From Erysipelotrichaceae bacterium (GTDB lineage: Bacteria > Bacillota_I > Bacilli_A > Erysipelotrichales > Erysipelotrichaceae), in NCBI GenBank assembly GCA_017432885.1, contig JAFRIE010000029.1, positions 95,343 to 159,342 of the forward strand: a stretch of DNA of 64,000 bases, written 5' to 3'. Positions 27,670 through 36,460 of this stretch are shown in pieces. Position numbers and translations under genes: made by a program. The notes beneath the pieces are model-generated. The model ran no database searches, was not told where the DNA came from, and saw nothing but the letters and a program-made list of their open reading frames with translations. Position 1 is the stretch's first letter. Every line of letters starts with the position of its first letter.

Positions 27670-28842
27670 ATGAAAAAGAATCTTAGTCTCTTTACATTTA
27701 TTGGATTGCTTATGGGAATAATCTTCGGATTATTCTTTTCGGAATATACGGATCCGATCGCCTTTCTTGGGACCTGGTATATTACTTTCCTGAAATACAT
27801 GATCGTTCCGGTCGTATTTACCAGTATTACGGTATCCGTCTATGATTCCAGAAACTTGAAAAACCGGATGATCATCAGGACAATAGGACTGTTTGCATTG
27901 ATGTTTGTAGCAACTTTCCTGCTTTCTTCGCTTGTGGTGCTGATCGTTGATCCGGGAAAGGGATTCGTTCTGGAAGAAGTGGAATGGAATGGTTCGACAA
28001 CGCAGTTCGATCTGATACAGATGTTTCTGAATCTGATCCCGAAGGATCTGAACAGATTCCTGACCGGTTCTTATCTCTTTTTTGTGATTACCGTTTCTTT
28101 CCTGATCGGATATCTGTGTTCGCTGTTTAAGAACGGAGACAGACTGATCAAAGGAATCCGGAAGATCAAGGAATTCCTGTTCAGGATTCTGGAATACTTC
28201 ATGTATGCGACGCCGTTTGCGGTGTTTTCACTGATTTCCGTGACGGTTGCGCGCTATGGATCCGTATTGCTTGGCGTCGGTGTCAGATACATCCTGACTG
28301 CCTATCTTTGTGCTTTGATCACGCTGATCGTCGTCATGATCCTGCCGGTGCTGATTCTCTGCAGGATGTCGCCCGGGACTTTCATTCAGAAAGTCAACCG
28401 GATCTGGCTGATGACTATTACGACTTGTTCCTCCAGCGCTACGCTTCCTTATACCATTAAGACCTGCAAGGAAGAATTCAACATTCCGGAAGAGATTACC
28501 GATGTAGTCGTCCCTTTGGGCTGTACGATCCACATGTGCGGCGGTGCGGTATCCTTCTCTTTGCTGGGGCTGTTCTGCAGCAGACTGTTCGGTGTAGAGA
28601 TAACGCTGTCCCGATATCTGCTGATGCTGGTATCGGCAGTACTGATCAATATGTCCGCTCCCGGCATTCCTAACGGCGGTGTGGTGATCGGTGCGACTTA
28701 TCTGCAGCTTCTGGGCATTCCTTTGGATTTTATCGGTTTCTATTCCGGCATTTACAAACTGCTGGATATGGTCTATACTTCACTGAATGTAACGGGTGAT
28801 ATCACGGCCAACGTAATTATTGATCATATGAATAAGAAATAG
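27670..28842 (+). CDS. Dicarboxylate/amino acid:cation symporter (SDF family)
   Basis: 390 residues with eight or so membrane segments plus the two re-entrant hairpins of the GltPh fold. The first hairpin is marked by TTCSSSATLP. The last helix holds NVTGDITANVIIDH, where the Asp binds the substrate's amino group. It imports glutamate, aspartate or C4-dicarboxylates with Na+ or H+. It starts 2 nt after prfB. The substrate cannot be fixed without comparing the binding residues. Confidence 0.88.
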   Translation: MKKNLSLFTFIGLLMGIIFGLFFSEYTDPIAFLGTWYITFLKYMIVPVVFTSITVSVYDSRNLKNRMIIRTIGLFALMFVATFLLSSLVVLIVDPGKGFVLEEVEWNGSTTQFDLIQMFLNLIPKDLNRFLTGSYLFFVITVSFLIGYLCSLFKNGDRLIKGIRKIKEFLFRILEYFMYATPFAVFSLISVTVARYGSVLLGVGVRYILTAYLCALITLIVVMILPVLILCRMSPGTFIQKVNRIWLMTITTCSSSATLPYTIKTCKEEFNIPEEITDVVVPLGCTIHMCGGAVSFSLLGLFCSRLFGVEITLSRYLLMLVSAVLINMSAPGIPNGGVVIGATYLQLLGIPLDFIGFYSGIYKLLDMVYTSLNVTGDITANVIIDHMNKK

Positions 28843-28865
28843 GCATATGGATTTTTCAAACAATA

Positions 28866-29080
28866 TGCTAGAATAAAGGTAGCTTTGAAGGATAGATCGT
28901 TCATTCGAGACTTACAGAGAGCCGATGTCTGGTGGAAATCGGCAGAGAGGATGGGCGAAGATGGATCCGGAGCTTTCCGTTCGACAGGTAGGACGGAACG
29001 TAGACCTGCGTTAAGGGAAGGAAGTGAAAAGTAAAGGTGGTACCGCGCTTTCTGCGCCCTTGGAATCACCTTTTTATTTT
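28866..29080 (+). promoter_or_regulatory. T-box leader (methionine) controlling metG, with extended -10
   Basis: TGCTAGAAT at 28866-28874 is an extended -10. The T-box AAGGTGGTACCGCG lies at 29034-29047 and runs into a terminator (GGTGGT...ATCACC with GCGC-TTTCT-GCGC and a T-tract, 29036-29080). GGTGGAAA near 28931 is the Stem I element. The specifier is read as ATG at 28961-28963 after GAAG. It fills the gap before metG. Confidence 0.9.
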
Positions 29081-29093
29081 TATGGAGGATAGT

Positions 29094-31022
29094 ATGGAAA
29101 ACAAAGGAAAGTATTACATTACAACGGCAATCGCCTATGCCAGCGGCAAGCCGCATATCGGCAACACCTATGAGATCATCATGGCCGATGCGATCGCCCG
29201 TTACAGAAGACTGCAGGGCTATGACGTAAGATTCCAGACAGGTACTGATGAGCATGGCCAGAAGATCGAGGAGAAGGCAAAGAAAGCCGGTATGACACCG
29301 AAGGAGTTCGTCGATGTCCAGGCTGGAGAAATCAAGAGGATCTTCGATCTGATGAATACTTCCTACGACAAGTTCATCCGTACCACCGATGACTATCATG
29401 AAAAGGAAGTGCAGAAGATCTTCAAGAAGCTCTACGATCAGGGTGATATCTACAAGAGCGAATATGAAGGCTGGTACTGTACCCCATGCGAATCTTTCTG
29501 GACCGAATCCCAGCTTGTGGACGGCAAGTGTCCGACCTGCGGCGCTCCGGTACACATGGAAAAAGAGGAATCGTATTTCTTTAAACTCAGCAAGTATCAG
29601 AAGCAGCTTGAAGACTACATTGAGAGCCATCCGGAATTCATTCAGCCAGAATCGCGCAAGAACGAGATGCTTAACAACTTTATTAGACCGGGCTTGCAGG
29701 ATCTCTGTGTTTCGCGTACTTCCTTCAAGTGGGGAATTCCGGTCGACTTCGATGACAAGCATGTCGTCTATGTCTGGATCGATGCCTTGAGCAACTACAT
29801 CACCGGTCTCGGTTTCCATCTGGGCGGCAAAAACGATGAACTGTACGAAAAGTACTGGCCGGCAGATCTGCATCTGATCGGAAAAGACATCGTCAGGTTC
29901 CATACCATCTACTGGCCGATCATGCTGATGGCGATCGGTGAACCGCTGCCGAAACAGGTATTCGGTCATCCGTGGATGCTGGTAGGGGAAGACAAGATCT
30001 CCAAGTCCAAAGGCAATGCGATCTATGCCGACGATCTGGTCAGGTTCTTCGGCGTCGATGCGGTCAGATACTATGTTCTGCACGAGATGCCTTTTGCGCA
30101 GGACGGCACTATTACCTGGGAGCTGATGATTGAAAGGATCAATTCCGATCTGGCCAATGTTTTCGGCAACCTGGTCAACCGGACTATTGCCATGACCAAC
30201 AAATATTTCGACGGCCAGCTGAACAAAGAATTCGTGAACGATCCGCTCGATGACGAGCTCAAGGAGTTCGCTTTGCATACTGTGAAGACCGTCGACGGGA
30301 AAATGGATGAACTCAAAGTCGGAGATTCCCTGGAAGCGATCCTGGAACTGTTTAGAAGATGCAACAAGTACATCGACGAGACCGCCCCTTGGCTGCTGGC
30401 CAAGGATGAAACGAACAAGGCCCGACTCAACACCGTCCTTTACAACCTGCTTGAAGGCATCCGGATCGGTACGGTATTGCTTTCTTCTTTCATGCCGGAA
30501 ACGGCTGCCAAGGTCTACGAACAGATCAATACGGAACAGACTTCATATGACTCGCTGAAGGAATTCGGCGCCTATGAATGCAGTAAAGTGACCGATCAGC
30601 CCGAACCGCTCTTTGCCCGACTCGATCCGGAGAAGACAATGGAAGAAGTCCATGCGCTACTTGGTTCTCCTGCACCGAAGGTCGAACACAAGCCGGAGAT
30701 CGAATTCCCTGACTTCGAAAAGGTCGAGATGGTTGTGGGTAAAGTCCTTGAATGCAAGAAACATCCGGATGCTGACAAGATCCTGGTCTTCCAGGTCGAC
30801 TTCGGCTATGAACAGCGGCAGATCCTTTCTGGCGTAGCACAGTACTACAAACCGGAAGAACTGGTCGGAAGAAAAGTTATCGCCGTGATGAACCTGAAGC
30901 CAAGAAAGATCAGAGGTCTGGATTCACAGGGCATGCTGCTGTCTGCCGTGAAAGAAGAAAACGGAAAAGAGAAACTGGAACTGCTCAGCAGTGATATGGA
31001 AATCGGTTCCGTCGTCTGTTAA
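29094..31022 (+). CDS. metG: Methionyl-tRNA synthetase
   Basis: 642 residues from ATG 29094, with GGAGG 5 nt upstream; the longer frame from 29037 begins inside the T-box. Class I motifs are YASGKPHIGN near residue 16 and KISKSKGN near residue 305. The zinc knuckle has the pairs CTPC and CPTC. A C-terminal Trbp111-like tRNA-binding domain (about 535-642, FEKVEMVVGKV) promotes dimerisation. It charges initiator and elongator tRNA-Met. Confidence 0.97.
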   Translation: MENKGKYYITTAIAYASGKPHIGNTYEIIMADAIARYRRLQGYDVRFQTGTDEHGQKIEEKAKKAGMTPKEFVDVQAGEIKRIFDLMNTSYDKFIRTTDDYHEKEVQKIFKKLYDQGDIYKSEYEGWYCTPCESFWTESQLVDGKCPTCGAPVHMEKEESYFFKLSKYQKQLEDYIESHPEFIQPESRKNEMLNNFIRPGLQDLCVSRTSFKWGIPVDFDDKHVVYVWIDALSNYITGLGFHLGGKNDELYEKYWPADLHLIGKDIVRFHTIYWPIMLMAIGEPLPKQVFGHPWMLVGEDKISKSKGNAIYADDLVRFFGVDAVRYYVLHEMPFAQDGTITWELMIERINSDLANVFGNLVNRTIAMTNKYFDGQLNKEFVNDPLDDELKEFALHTVKTVDGKMDELKVGDSLEAILELFRRCNKYIDETAPWLLAKDETNKARLNTVLYNLLEGIRIGTVLLSSFMPETAAKVYEQINTEQTSYDSLKEFGAYECSKVTDQPEPLFARLDPEKTMEEVHALLGSPAPKVEHKPEIEFPDFEKVEMVVGKVLECKKHPDADKILVFQVDFGYEQRQILSGVAQYYKPEELVGRKVIAVMNLKPRKIRGLDSQGMLLSAVKEENGKEKLELLSSDMEIGSVVC

Positions 31023-31030
31023 GAAAAGAG

Positions 31031-31059
31031 TTACATAAGCATATACGGTTGGTTATAAT
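31031..31059 (+). promoter_or_regulatory. Promoter of murT with no 5' leader
   Basis: TTACAT (31031-31036) and TATAAT (31054-31059) are 17 nt apart. The -10 ends exactly 6 nt before ATG 31066. Confidence 0.8.
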
Positions 31060-31065
31060 AGAGTT

Positions 31066-32394
31066 ATGAGAAAAGTGCTGGCAATCCTGATCTGTAAACT
31101 GGCCAAGGCGATTGGAAAACGTTTTGGTCATGGCTCCAGTCTTCCGGGAAAGATCGCCCTGAAGATCTGTCCGGATGTTTTAAGCAGGATCCAGATGCCG
31201 GAATGCGTGATCGCCGTTACAGGGTCAAACGGAAAGACCTCGACGGTAGAGATGATCCGCAGCATCCTGGAGAGATCCGGAAAATCCGTTGCCTGCAACA
31301 CGGAAGGATCTAACCAGATCGAAGGAGCCGCTACTTTGATCCTTTGCAACTCGACCAATGCCGGTGTGTTCCGTAAGGATATTCTGTTGCTGGAAGTCGA
31401 TGAAAGATACGCCAAATACATTTTCAAGTACTTTGCTCCGACCTATTATGTCATCAACAATCTTTACCGGGATCAGATGACCCGTAACGGACATCCGGAA
31501 TACGTTCTGGAAGATATCCGCAAATCGTTAAGAGAGGAAACGAAACTGATCCTGAATGCCGATGACCCTCTGGTTTCTTCCTTGGCTGTCTCAAATGGAA
31601 AAAGTGCCGTATATTTTGGTATCAACGATAATCAGTATGTGACAGAAGAATGTGATAGTCTTTACGATGACGGTTACTATTGTCCTGTCTGTCATTCGAG
31701 GATGATCTATGACTATCGTCATTTTGCCCATGTAGGAAGCTATAGATGTCTGAATTGCGGTTTCCGAAGAAATGAACCGGATTTCGCCATTACTTCAATT
31801 TCACTGGAAAAAGGGAAACTGACAATCAATAAACGCTGTCATTTGGATATGGCTTTCCGTTCCATTTATAATGCCTATAACGTCCTGGCCGCTTTCTCTG
31901 TCGCTTCTCTTGCAGGCGTGAAAGAAGAAGTGATCTGTGATGCTTTAAACAATTATCTGATCCGTAACGGCAGGATCGTAAGATTCCGACTGGGAGACAA
32001 AGAAGGAACGCTGCTGATTTCGAAACACGAAAATACGATTTCCTACAACCGGAATCTTGATTATGTTGCCAACTACAGCAATGCCGTGACGCTGCTGTTG
32101 ATTATCGACGATATCAGTAGGAAATACTTTACTTCCGATACTTCCTGGCTCTGGGATATCAGTTTTGAGATATTGAGGAGCGATAATGTTAAGAAGGTCA
32201 TCGTTGCCGGTAAATATATCAGCGATGTTGCGGTAAGACTGGAAAGTGCCGGGATCGACATGGAGAAAGTCGTTCTGCGTCGTAGTATTGAGACAGCTGT
32301 CTCTTGTCTCCGATTTAAATCGGAAGGGGATCTGTTTGTGATGACCTGCTTCTCCGATGTGGCAAAATTCCTGAAAGAGGTCGAAACGGAATAG
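31066..32394 (+). CDS. murT: MurT-like Mur ligase (lipid II isoglutaminyl synthase subunit)
   Basis: 442 residues. The Mur-ligase P-loop is TGSNGKTST (about residue 50). A MurT-specific zinc ribbon with CPVC and CLNC interrupts the central domain (about 205-235), and the C-terminal DUF1727 domain contains SWLWDISFE. In Staphylococcus and Streptococcus MurT activates the alpha-carboxyl of D-Glu in lipid II with ATP and GatD supplies ammonia. Here MurT looks intact, while the GatD encoded 1 nt downstream does not (see its entry). The transcript is predicted to be leaderless. Confidence 0.9.
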   Translation: MRKVLAILICKLAKAIGKRFGHGSSLPGKIALKICPDVLSRIQMPECVIAVTGSNGKTSTVEMIRSILERSGKSVACNTEGSNQIEGAATLILCNSTNAGVFRKDILLLEVDERYAKYIFKYFAPTYYVINNLYRDQMTRNGHPEYVLEDIRKSLREETKLILNADDPLVSSLAVSNGKSAVYFGINDNQYVTEECDSLYDDGYYCPVCHSRMIYDYRHFAHVGSYRCLNCGFRRNEPDFAITSISLEKGKLTINKRCHLDMAFRSIYNAYNVLAAFSVASLAGVKEEVICDALNNYLIRNGRIVRFRLGDKEGTLLISKHENTISYNRNLDYVANYSNAVTLLLIIDDISRKYFTSDTSWLWDISFEILRSDNVKKVIVAGKYISDVAVRLESAGIDMEKVVLRRSIETAVSCLRFKSEGDLFVMTCFSDVAKFLKEVETE

Positions 32395-32395
32395 T

Positions 32396-33082
32396 ATGAG
32401 AATTTTACACCTTTATCCGAATCTGATGAATCTGTATGGCGATTACGGGAACGTCACCCTTTTGTGTCGCCATTTGAACGATCAGGGTATTCCGACCATC
32501 GTCGATCGAAAAGAAGTGGAAGATACGATCAACCTGATGCAGTATGATTTCATCTATATGGGATCCGGTACGGAAGAAAAGCAGCAGATTGCCTTGAAAG
32601 ATCTGATCAAGTATCAGCAGTATCTTTCGCTGTACATTGAGAGCGGCAAGACGGCTTTGTTTACCGGGAACGCGATGGAACTGCTTGGAGCGTCCATTGA
32701 CGGAAACAAGGCTTTAGGCATTCTGGATTTTACCGTTGAAACAAAAGAAAAACGCTATACCGGAGACGTGATCGTCAGGAATCCGTCGATTGGGGAAGTA
32801 GTAGGCTTTATCAACAAATCTACTCTGATCAGCGGAGGAGAAAACTACAGGCTTTTTGATTATGTATTCAAGGCTTCTTCTCTTATGGATAACGCTTATG
32901 AAGGATATCATTACAAGAATCTATACGGGACACATATCATCGGTCCGGTGCTGGTAAAGAATCCGGAATTCATGAAGGAGATCGTCAGGATGTTCTGCAC
33001 GGAAGTATATCAGGATATCAGCTATCCTTATGAAGAAGAGGCTTATCGGACAACGCTTCAGGAGCTGAAGAAAAGGAAATAA
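32396..33082 (+). CDS. gatD: GatD-like class I amidotransferase subunit lacking catalytic Cys and His
   Basis: 228 residues, the length of GatD, and it follows murT by 1 nt. The fold markers are clear: NLYGDYGN at the start, MGSGTEE, and GPVLVKNPEF near the end. At the nucleophile elbow, where GatD has a Cys followed by Gly-Gly, this protein reads FTGNAMELLG, so Thr90 replaces Cys. At the catalytic His site, normally GTYLHGP, it reads GTHIIGP, so Ile182 replaces His (a His sits two residues earlier). It should not hydrolyse glutamine. It may be a structural or regulatory partner of MurT, or help MurT use another amine. The assignment as GatD homologue is firm; the loss of activity is inferred. 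Confidence 0.85.
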   Translation: MRILHLYPNLMNLYGDYGNVTLLCRHLNDQGIPTIVDRKEVEDTINLMQYDFIYMGSGTEEKQQIALKDLIKYQQYLSLYIESGKTALFTGNAMELLGASIDGNKALGILDFTVETKEKRYTGDVIVRNPSIGEVVGFINKSTLISGGENYRLFDYVFKASSLMDNAYEGYHYKNLYGTHIIGPVLVKNPEFMKEIVRMFCTEVYQDISYPYEEEAYRTTLQELKKRK

Positions 33083-33086
33083 AAGA

Positions 33087-33114
33087 AGGACCGTTGCGGA
33101 TAGCAGACGGTCCT
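33087..33114 (+). other. Hairpin after gatD without a T-tract
   Basis: AGGACCGT pairs with ACGGTCCT around a 12-nt loop. There is no run of T, so it may stabilise the murT-gatD mRNA or give weak termination before the GNAT gene. Confidence 0.5.
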
Positions 33115-33139
33115 GTTCATATCTGGAAAGGAGAAGCAC

Positions 33140-34075
33140 ATGCAGATAAGATTGGATGAAGTGATTGCGGCAATCGATGAAACCGATGTCAATACCCAGT
33201 TCTATTACTATATTCCGGAAGAAAGGATCATCACAAAAGACGATGAATCTCTGAACGAGAAACAGCTGATCCCGCTTCCTTCCCATAAACAGATCGATGA
33301 TTATGGAACTATGAAACGTTTTATCGAGGATCTGACGGATGAAGAAGCTCAAGGCTGGCTGGCAGAGAGTATCAAGGGCAGCGGCGCCTTTCGGCGTTTC
33401 CGTTTGACGCTGGAAAGATTCGGTCTTACCGAAAGATGGTACGACTATCTGGATCATGCGCATGAAAGCATCGCGATCGACTGGTGTGAATACTACGGCA
33501 TTGAATATCTGGATGGAAACGATATCTATGCCGGTAAAGAAACGTTTGAGCCGAAACAGAAAGAAAGTATCTCTTCAAAGCACAACTACCGTTTTATTGA
33601 TATCGATGAAGACAATGTATACGGTCTTGTCTATCTTTGTTCCGATTTCCGAAAAACTCTGGCGAGACTGAAAGGGAACACTGTCGATGCCGATGTCGAT
33701 GATATGTTGGAAGAACTAAAGTATTATCTGAAACGTTCCTATCCGATCTTTGCGATATCGGATAACGGGAAGTATGTCGCCTACGGCGTATGCCGGATCG
33801 AAGATGATGTTGTCTGGCTGGAATCGATCTATGTCCGTCCGGAATACCGGAGAAAAGGAATCGGAAAGATGCTGCTTGATAGGGCACAGAGTATCGCCGC
33901 CGAGCACGGCAACGATACCCTGTATCTGTATGTACATCCGAACAACGATACGATGCTCGATTTCCTGAAAGCCAACGGCTATGATGTGCTGAATCTCATT
34001 GAAATCCGAAAAGCCTATCCGGATGAAAAAACGGAAGTTTCCTACACGATCGGAGATCACAGCTACCGGTATTAA
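33140..34075 (+). CDS. UPF0158-domain protein fused to a GNAT acetyltransferase
   Basis: 311 residues. The first 135 match the UPF0158 family pattern (LDEVIAAID at the start, FEDL-like region, RFGLTERWYDY, AIDWCEYYGI). The C-terminal 145 residues are a GNAT domain with the acetyl-CoA loop RPEYRRKGIGKMLL. UPF0158 proteins are uncharacterised, and fusion to GNAT is unusual. It has its own AAAGGAG ribosome site and follows murT-gatD after a weak hairpin, so it may be partly co-transcribed. The acyl acceptor is unknown. Confidence 0.75.
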   Translation: MQIRLDEVIAAIDETDVNTQFYYYIPEERIITKDDESLNEKQLIPLPSHKQIDDYGTMKRFIEDLTDEEAQGWLAESIKGSGAFRRFRLTLERFGLTERWYDYLDHAHESIAIDWCEYYGIEYLDGNDIYAGKETFEPKQKESISSKHNYRFIDIDEDNVYGLVYLCSDFRKTLARLKGNTVDADVDDMLEELKYYLKRSYPIFAISDNGKYVAYGVCRIEDDVVWLESIYVRPEYRRKGIGKMLLDRAQSIAAEHGNDTLYLYVHPNNDTMLDFLKANGYDVLNLIEIRKAYPDEKTEVSYTIGDHSYRY

Positions 34076-34098
34076 AAAGAGCCTGTCGGCTCTTTTTT
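34074..34098. terminator. Bidirectional terminator between convergent genes
   Basis: AAAAAGAGCC pairs with GGCTCTTTTT around TGTC. It overlaps both stop-codon regions and has T-tracts on both strands. Confidence 0.85.
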
Positions 34099-35056
34099 AA
34101 CGATTGGAGTTGATTGGATGCGGGAGGTAGAGTTCTTCCAGATAGGCGACGTCTTCCGGAGAGAGTTTCACATTGAAACAGTTCATCGCATCATCTAGGT
34201 ATTTCTCTTTGGTGATGCCGATGATCGGGGAATCGACGTTTTTCGCATACTGCCAGGCCAGACAGATATTGGTCATGGAACAGTTGTACTTTAAGGACAG
34301 ATCATAGACTCTTGCGGCAATAGCCTTGTCCATTTCTTCCGTCTTGTCGTATCTGGTTCCTTCCTTGCTGTCGAGCTGATACCGGCTGGAATCGGCTGCC
34401 CAGTCTTTTCTGGCCAGTCTTCCCGCCGCAAATGGCGCGAAAGAAGTTCTTGCTACGTTGAACTGCTTGGCAACCGGGATCAGATCCCTCTCGTCTTCCC
34501 GATAGATCGGGGAGTAGTGGTTCTGCAGTGTCGTAAACGGCTGATAACCGCGTTCTTTTGCTTTGTAGCAGTATTCCGCAAACTGATAGCCGTACATGGC
34601 ACTGGCACCATAATAATGGATATGACCCGTCCTTACTTCCTCATTCAGCGCTTTCAGGGTGTCTTCTACCGGTGTATCGTAATCAAAACGGTGCAGGACC
34701 AGGATATCGATATAATCCGTATCTAGGCGTCTCAATGAGTTTGCCACTTCCCTATGGATAGCTTCCGGTGAAAGCTTTCCTTCGTTAAAGTAGCACTTTG
34801 TTGTAATGACGATCTCGTTACGCTTAAAATGCTTGATCGCTCTTCCCAGATACTCTTCCGAAGAACCGTTAGAGTAGTTGTTCGAAGTGTCAAAGAAGTT
34901 GATTCCATATTCGTGCGCCTTAAGGATGATCCTTTCGGAATCCTCATAGTTCAGAGTCCACTGATACTGTCCCCGTTCCGGCTCTCCGAAAGACATACAT
35001 CCCAGGCAGAGTCTCGATACGGTCAGATCCGAATTCTTTAATTTGATGTATTCCAT
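34097..35056 (-). CDS. Aldo/keto reductase
   Basis: 319 residues with the AKR barrel and its tetrad: Asp and Tyr in FFDTSNNYSNG (about 55-64), Lys in ITTKCYF, and His in LVLHRFD. The NADPH-binding end has SPIIGITKEKYLDD. It resembles the YdjG/YhdN group that reduces sugar aldehydes and methylglyoxal. On the minus strand TATAAT ends 6 nt before ATG, back to back with the promoter of the plus-strand neighbour. Confidence 0.92.
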   Translation of the reverse strand: MEYIKLKNSDLTVSRLCLGCMSFGEPERGQYQWTLNYEDSERIILKAHEYGINFFDTSNNYSNGSSEEYLGRAIKHFKRNEIVITTKCYFNEGKLSPEAIHREVANSLRRLDTDYIDILVLHRFDYDTPVEDTLKALNEEVRTGHIHYYGASAMYGYQFAEYCYKAKERGYQPFTTLQNHYSPIYREDERDLIPVAKQFNVARTSFAPFAAGRLARKDWAADSSRYQLDSKEGTRYDKTEEMDKAIAARVYDLSLKYNCSMTNICLAWQYAKNVDSPIIGITKEKYLDDAMNCFNVKLSPEDVAYLEELYLPHPINSNR

Positions 35057-35062
35057 GCTTCT

Positions 35063-35068
35063 ATTATA
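35063..35068 (-). promoter_or_regulatory. -10 box TATAAT 6 nt before the aldo/keto reductase start
   Basis: On the minus strand the box is followed by AGAAGC and ATG, leaving no 5' leader. Confidence 0.75.
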
Positions 35069-35079
35069 GGATAATTTGC

Positions 35080-35085
35080 TAAAAT
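35080..35085 (+). promoter_or_regulatory. -10 box TAAAAT 6 nt before ATG 35092
   Basis: The box is followed by GAAGAT and ATG, leaving no 5' leader. It is divergent from the reductase promoter only 12 bp away. Confidence 0.7.
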
Positions 35086-35091
35086 GAAGAT

Positions 35092-35511
35092 ATGATACTG
35101 AAGTATGATCCGGAAGATCTGAGAAATAGAAAAATGTCTCGGCTGAAGGATGAAAACGATCATACAGTCTTCTGGAGCATCTACGATTTTGCCTACAAAT
35201 ACCGTACCAGGATCTTTGATGGAGAAGACAATGAACTGGGATATGTGCAGCTGGATGTCAGTAAAGCCGTTCCGGAAGTTGTTTTTTGTGATGCCACAGA
35301 TGAAATAATGGGCTGTATGGTAGAGGAAGAAGACTATTACCGGATATTGCCTGAGGGAATGGAATTTCATGGAAACAGTTCTGAAGGAGAGATTCCGGGC
35401 ATCATGAAGATCAGAAACGGTGAACTGGAAATTGATATAGCGAATGATCCGCTTCGATGTGTAATGATTCTATATGCATCGGTAGAGATCACAAGAGGGG
35501 AAGAAACATGA
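35092..35511 (+). CDS. Hypothetical protein, possibly LURP-one/YxjI-like
   Basis: 139 residues rich in alternating beta-strand pattern (FWSIYDFAYKYRTRIFDGEDNELGYVQLDV), with no signal peptide or membrane segment. The strand pattern suggests a tubby-like beta-barrel of the LURP-one/YxjI family, but no diagnostic motif is visible and I would not rely on it. It overlaps the hydrolase gene by 4 nt, so the two are coupled. Its transcript is predicted to be leaderless. Confidence 0.5.
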   Translation: MILKYDPEDLRNRKMSRLKDENDHTVFWSIYDFAYKYRTRIFDGEDNELGYVQLDVSKAVPEVVFCDATDEIMGCMVEEEDYYRILPEGMEFHGNSSEGEIPGIMKIRNGELEIDIANDPLRCVMILYASVEITRGEET

Positions 35512-36434
35512 AAAAGACAGAATTCAGTTTTCGATCGTCGGGGAATTATGCGGACATTAGAGCCGTGAAGTATATACCGGACAAAGAGATCTGCGCCGTT
35601 CTACAGATTGCTCACGGCATGGATGAATTTATCGACCGTTATGATGGATTTGCGGAATATCTCTGTGCTAAAGGTTTTCTGGTGATTGGAAATGATCATC
35701 TGGGGCATGGCGCTTCCATCAACTCCAGAAACGACTGGGGCTACTTCGGTGAAAATGGTAACCGGGTCCTGATTGATGACATGTACAAGGTGACAAAGTT
35801 GATCAAAGAAGAATATCCCGATCTTCCTTATTTCCTTTTAGGTCATTCCATGGGCTCTTTCTATGCCAGACAGTACATTGCGGAACACGGTGATGAACTG
35901 CATGGCACCATCGTTATGGGGACGGGCTTCGAACCAGAATACAAGCTGAAGGCGGCGATGCTGCTGTGCAGAATGATCGCCTTGTTTAAAGGATGGAGAC
36001 ATCGCAGCAATCTGGTCAACAGTCTCGCTTTTGGTGCCTACAATAAACCGTTTGAACCGGCGAGAACGCCTTCTGACTGGCTGACGAAAGACGAGAAGAT
36101 CGTCGACTGGTACCGCAGCGAACCGAGGTGCACCTTCATCTTTACCTTAAACGGCTATTACAACATGTTTCAGGGCATTCTAAGACTGCACGACAGGGAA
36201 CTGATGAATAAGGTTCCAAAAGATCTCCCGCTCTTCTTCGTATCCGGACAGGAAGATCCGGTCGGAAGTTTTGGCAAGGAAGTAGAGAATTCTGTCCGTT
36301 TTATGAAAGATCTGGGAATCAGGGACATCCAAATGAAACTGTATTCGAATGACCGTCATGAGATCCTGAACGAAACCGATAAAGAAACCGTATACGAGGA
36401 TCTATATAACTGGATGCTTGAGAAGATGAAATAA
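35508..36434 (+). CDS. Alpha/beta hydrolase, monoacylglycerol lipase-like
   Basis: 308 residues from ATG 35508, chosen for the GAGGGGAAG ribosome site and coupling with the gene before; an upstream extension to 35457 has no support. The nucleophile elbow is LGHSMGS and the oxyanion region HGMDEFIDRYDGF is typical of YtpA/PldB-type serine hydrolases. A C-terminal NDRHEILNE holds the catalytic His. Likely acts on lysophospholipids or monoglycerides in the cytoplasm. Confidence 0.85.
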   Translation: MKKTEFSFRSSGNYADIRAVKYIPDKEICAVLQIAHGMDEFIDRYDGFAEYLCAKGFLVIGNDHLGHGASINSRNDWGYFGENGNRVLIDDMYKVTKLIKEEYPDLPYFLLGHSMGSFYARQYIAEHGDELHGTIVMGTGFEPEYKLKAAMLLCRMIALFKGWRHRSNLVNSLAFGAYNKPFEPARTPSDWLTKDEKIVDWYRSEPRCTFIFTLNGYYNMFQGILRLHDRELMNKVPKDLPLFFVSGQEDPVGSFGKEVENSVRFMKDLGIRDIQMKLYSNDRHEILNETDKETVYEDLYNWMLEKMK

Positions 36435-36460
36435 AAAACATGCTTAGGCATGTTTTTTTA
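36435..36460. terminator. Bidirectional terminator between the hydrolase and arsR-like genes
   Basis: AAAAACATGC pairs with GCATGTTTTT around TTAG, and T-tracts lie on both strands. Confidence 0.85.

Noticed and set aside
28824..30278. 484-codon open frame opposite metG and its T-box
   Set aside because: It crosses the T-box leader and metG, and its composition is that of an antisense shadow.
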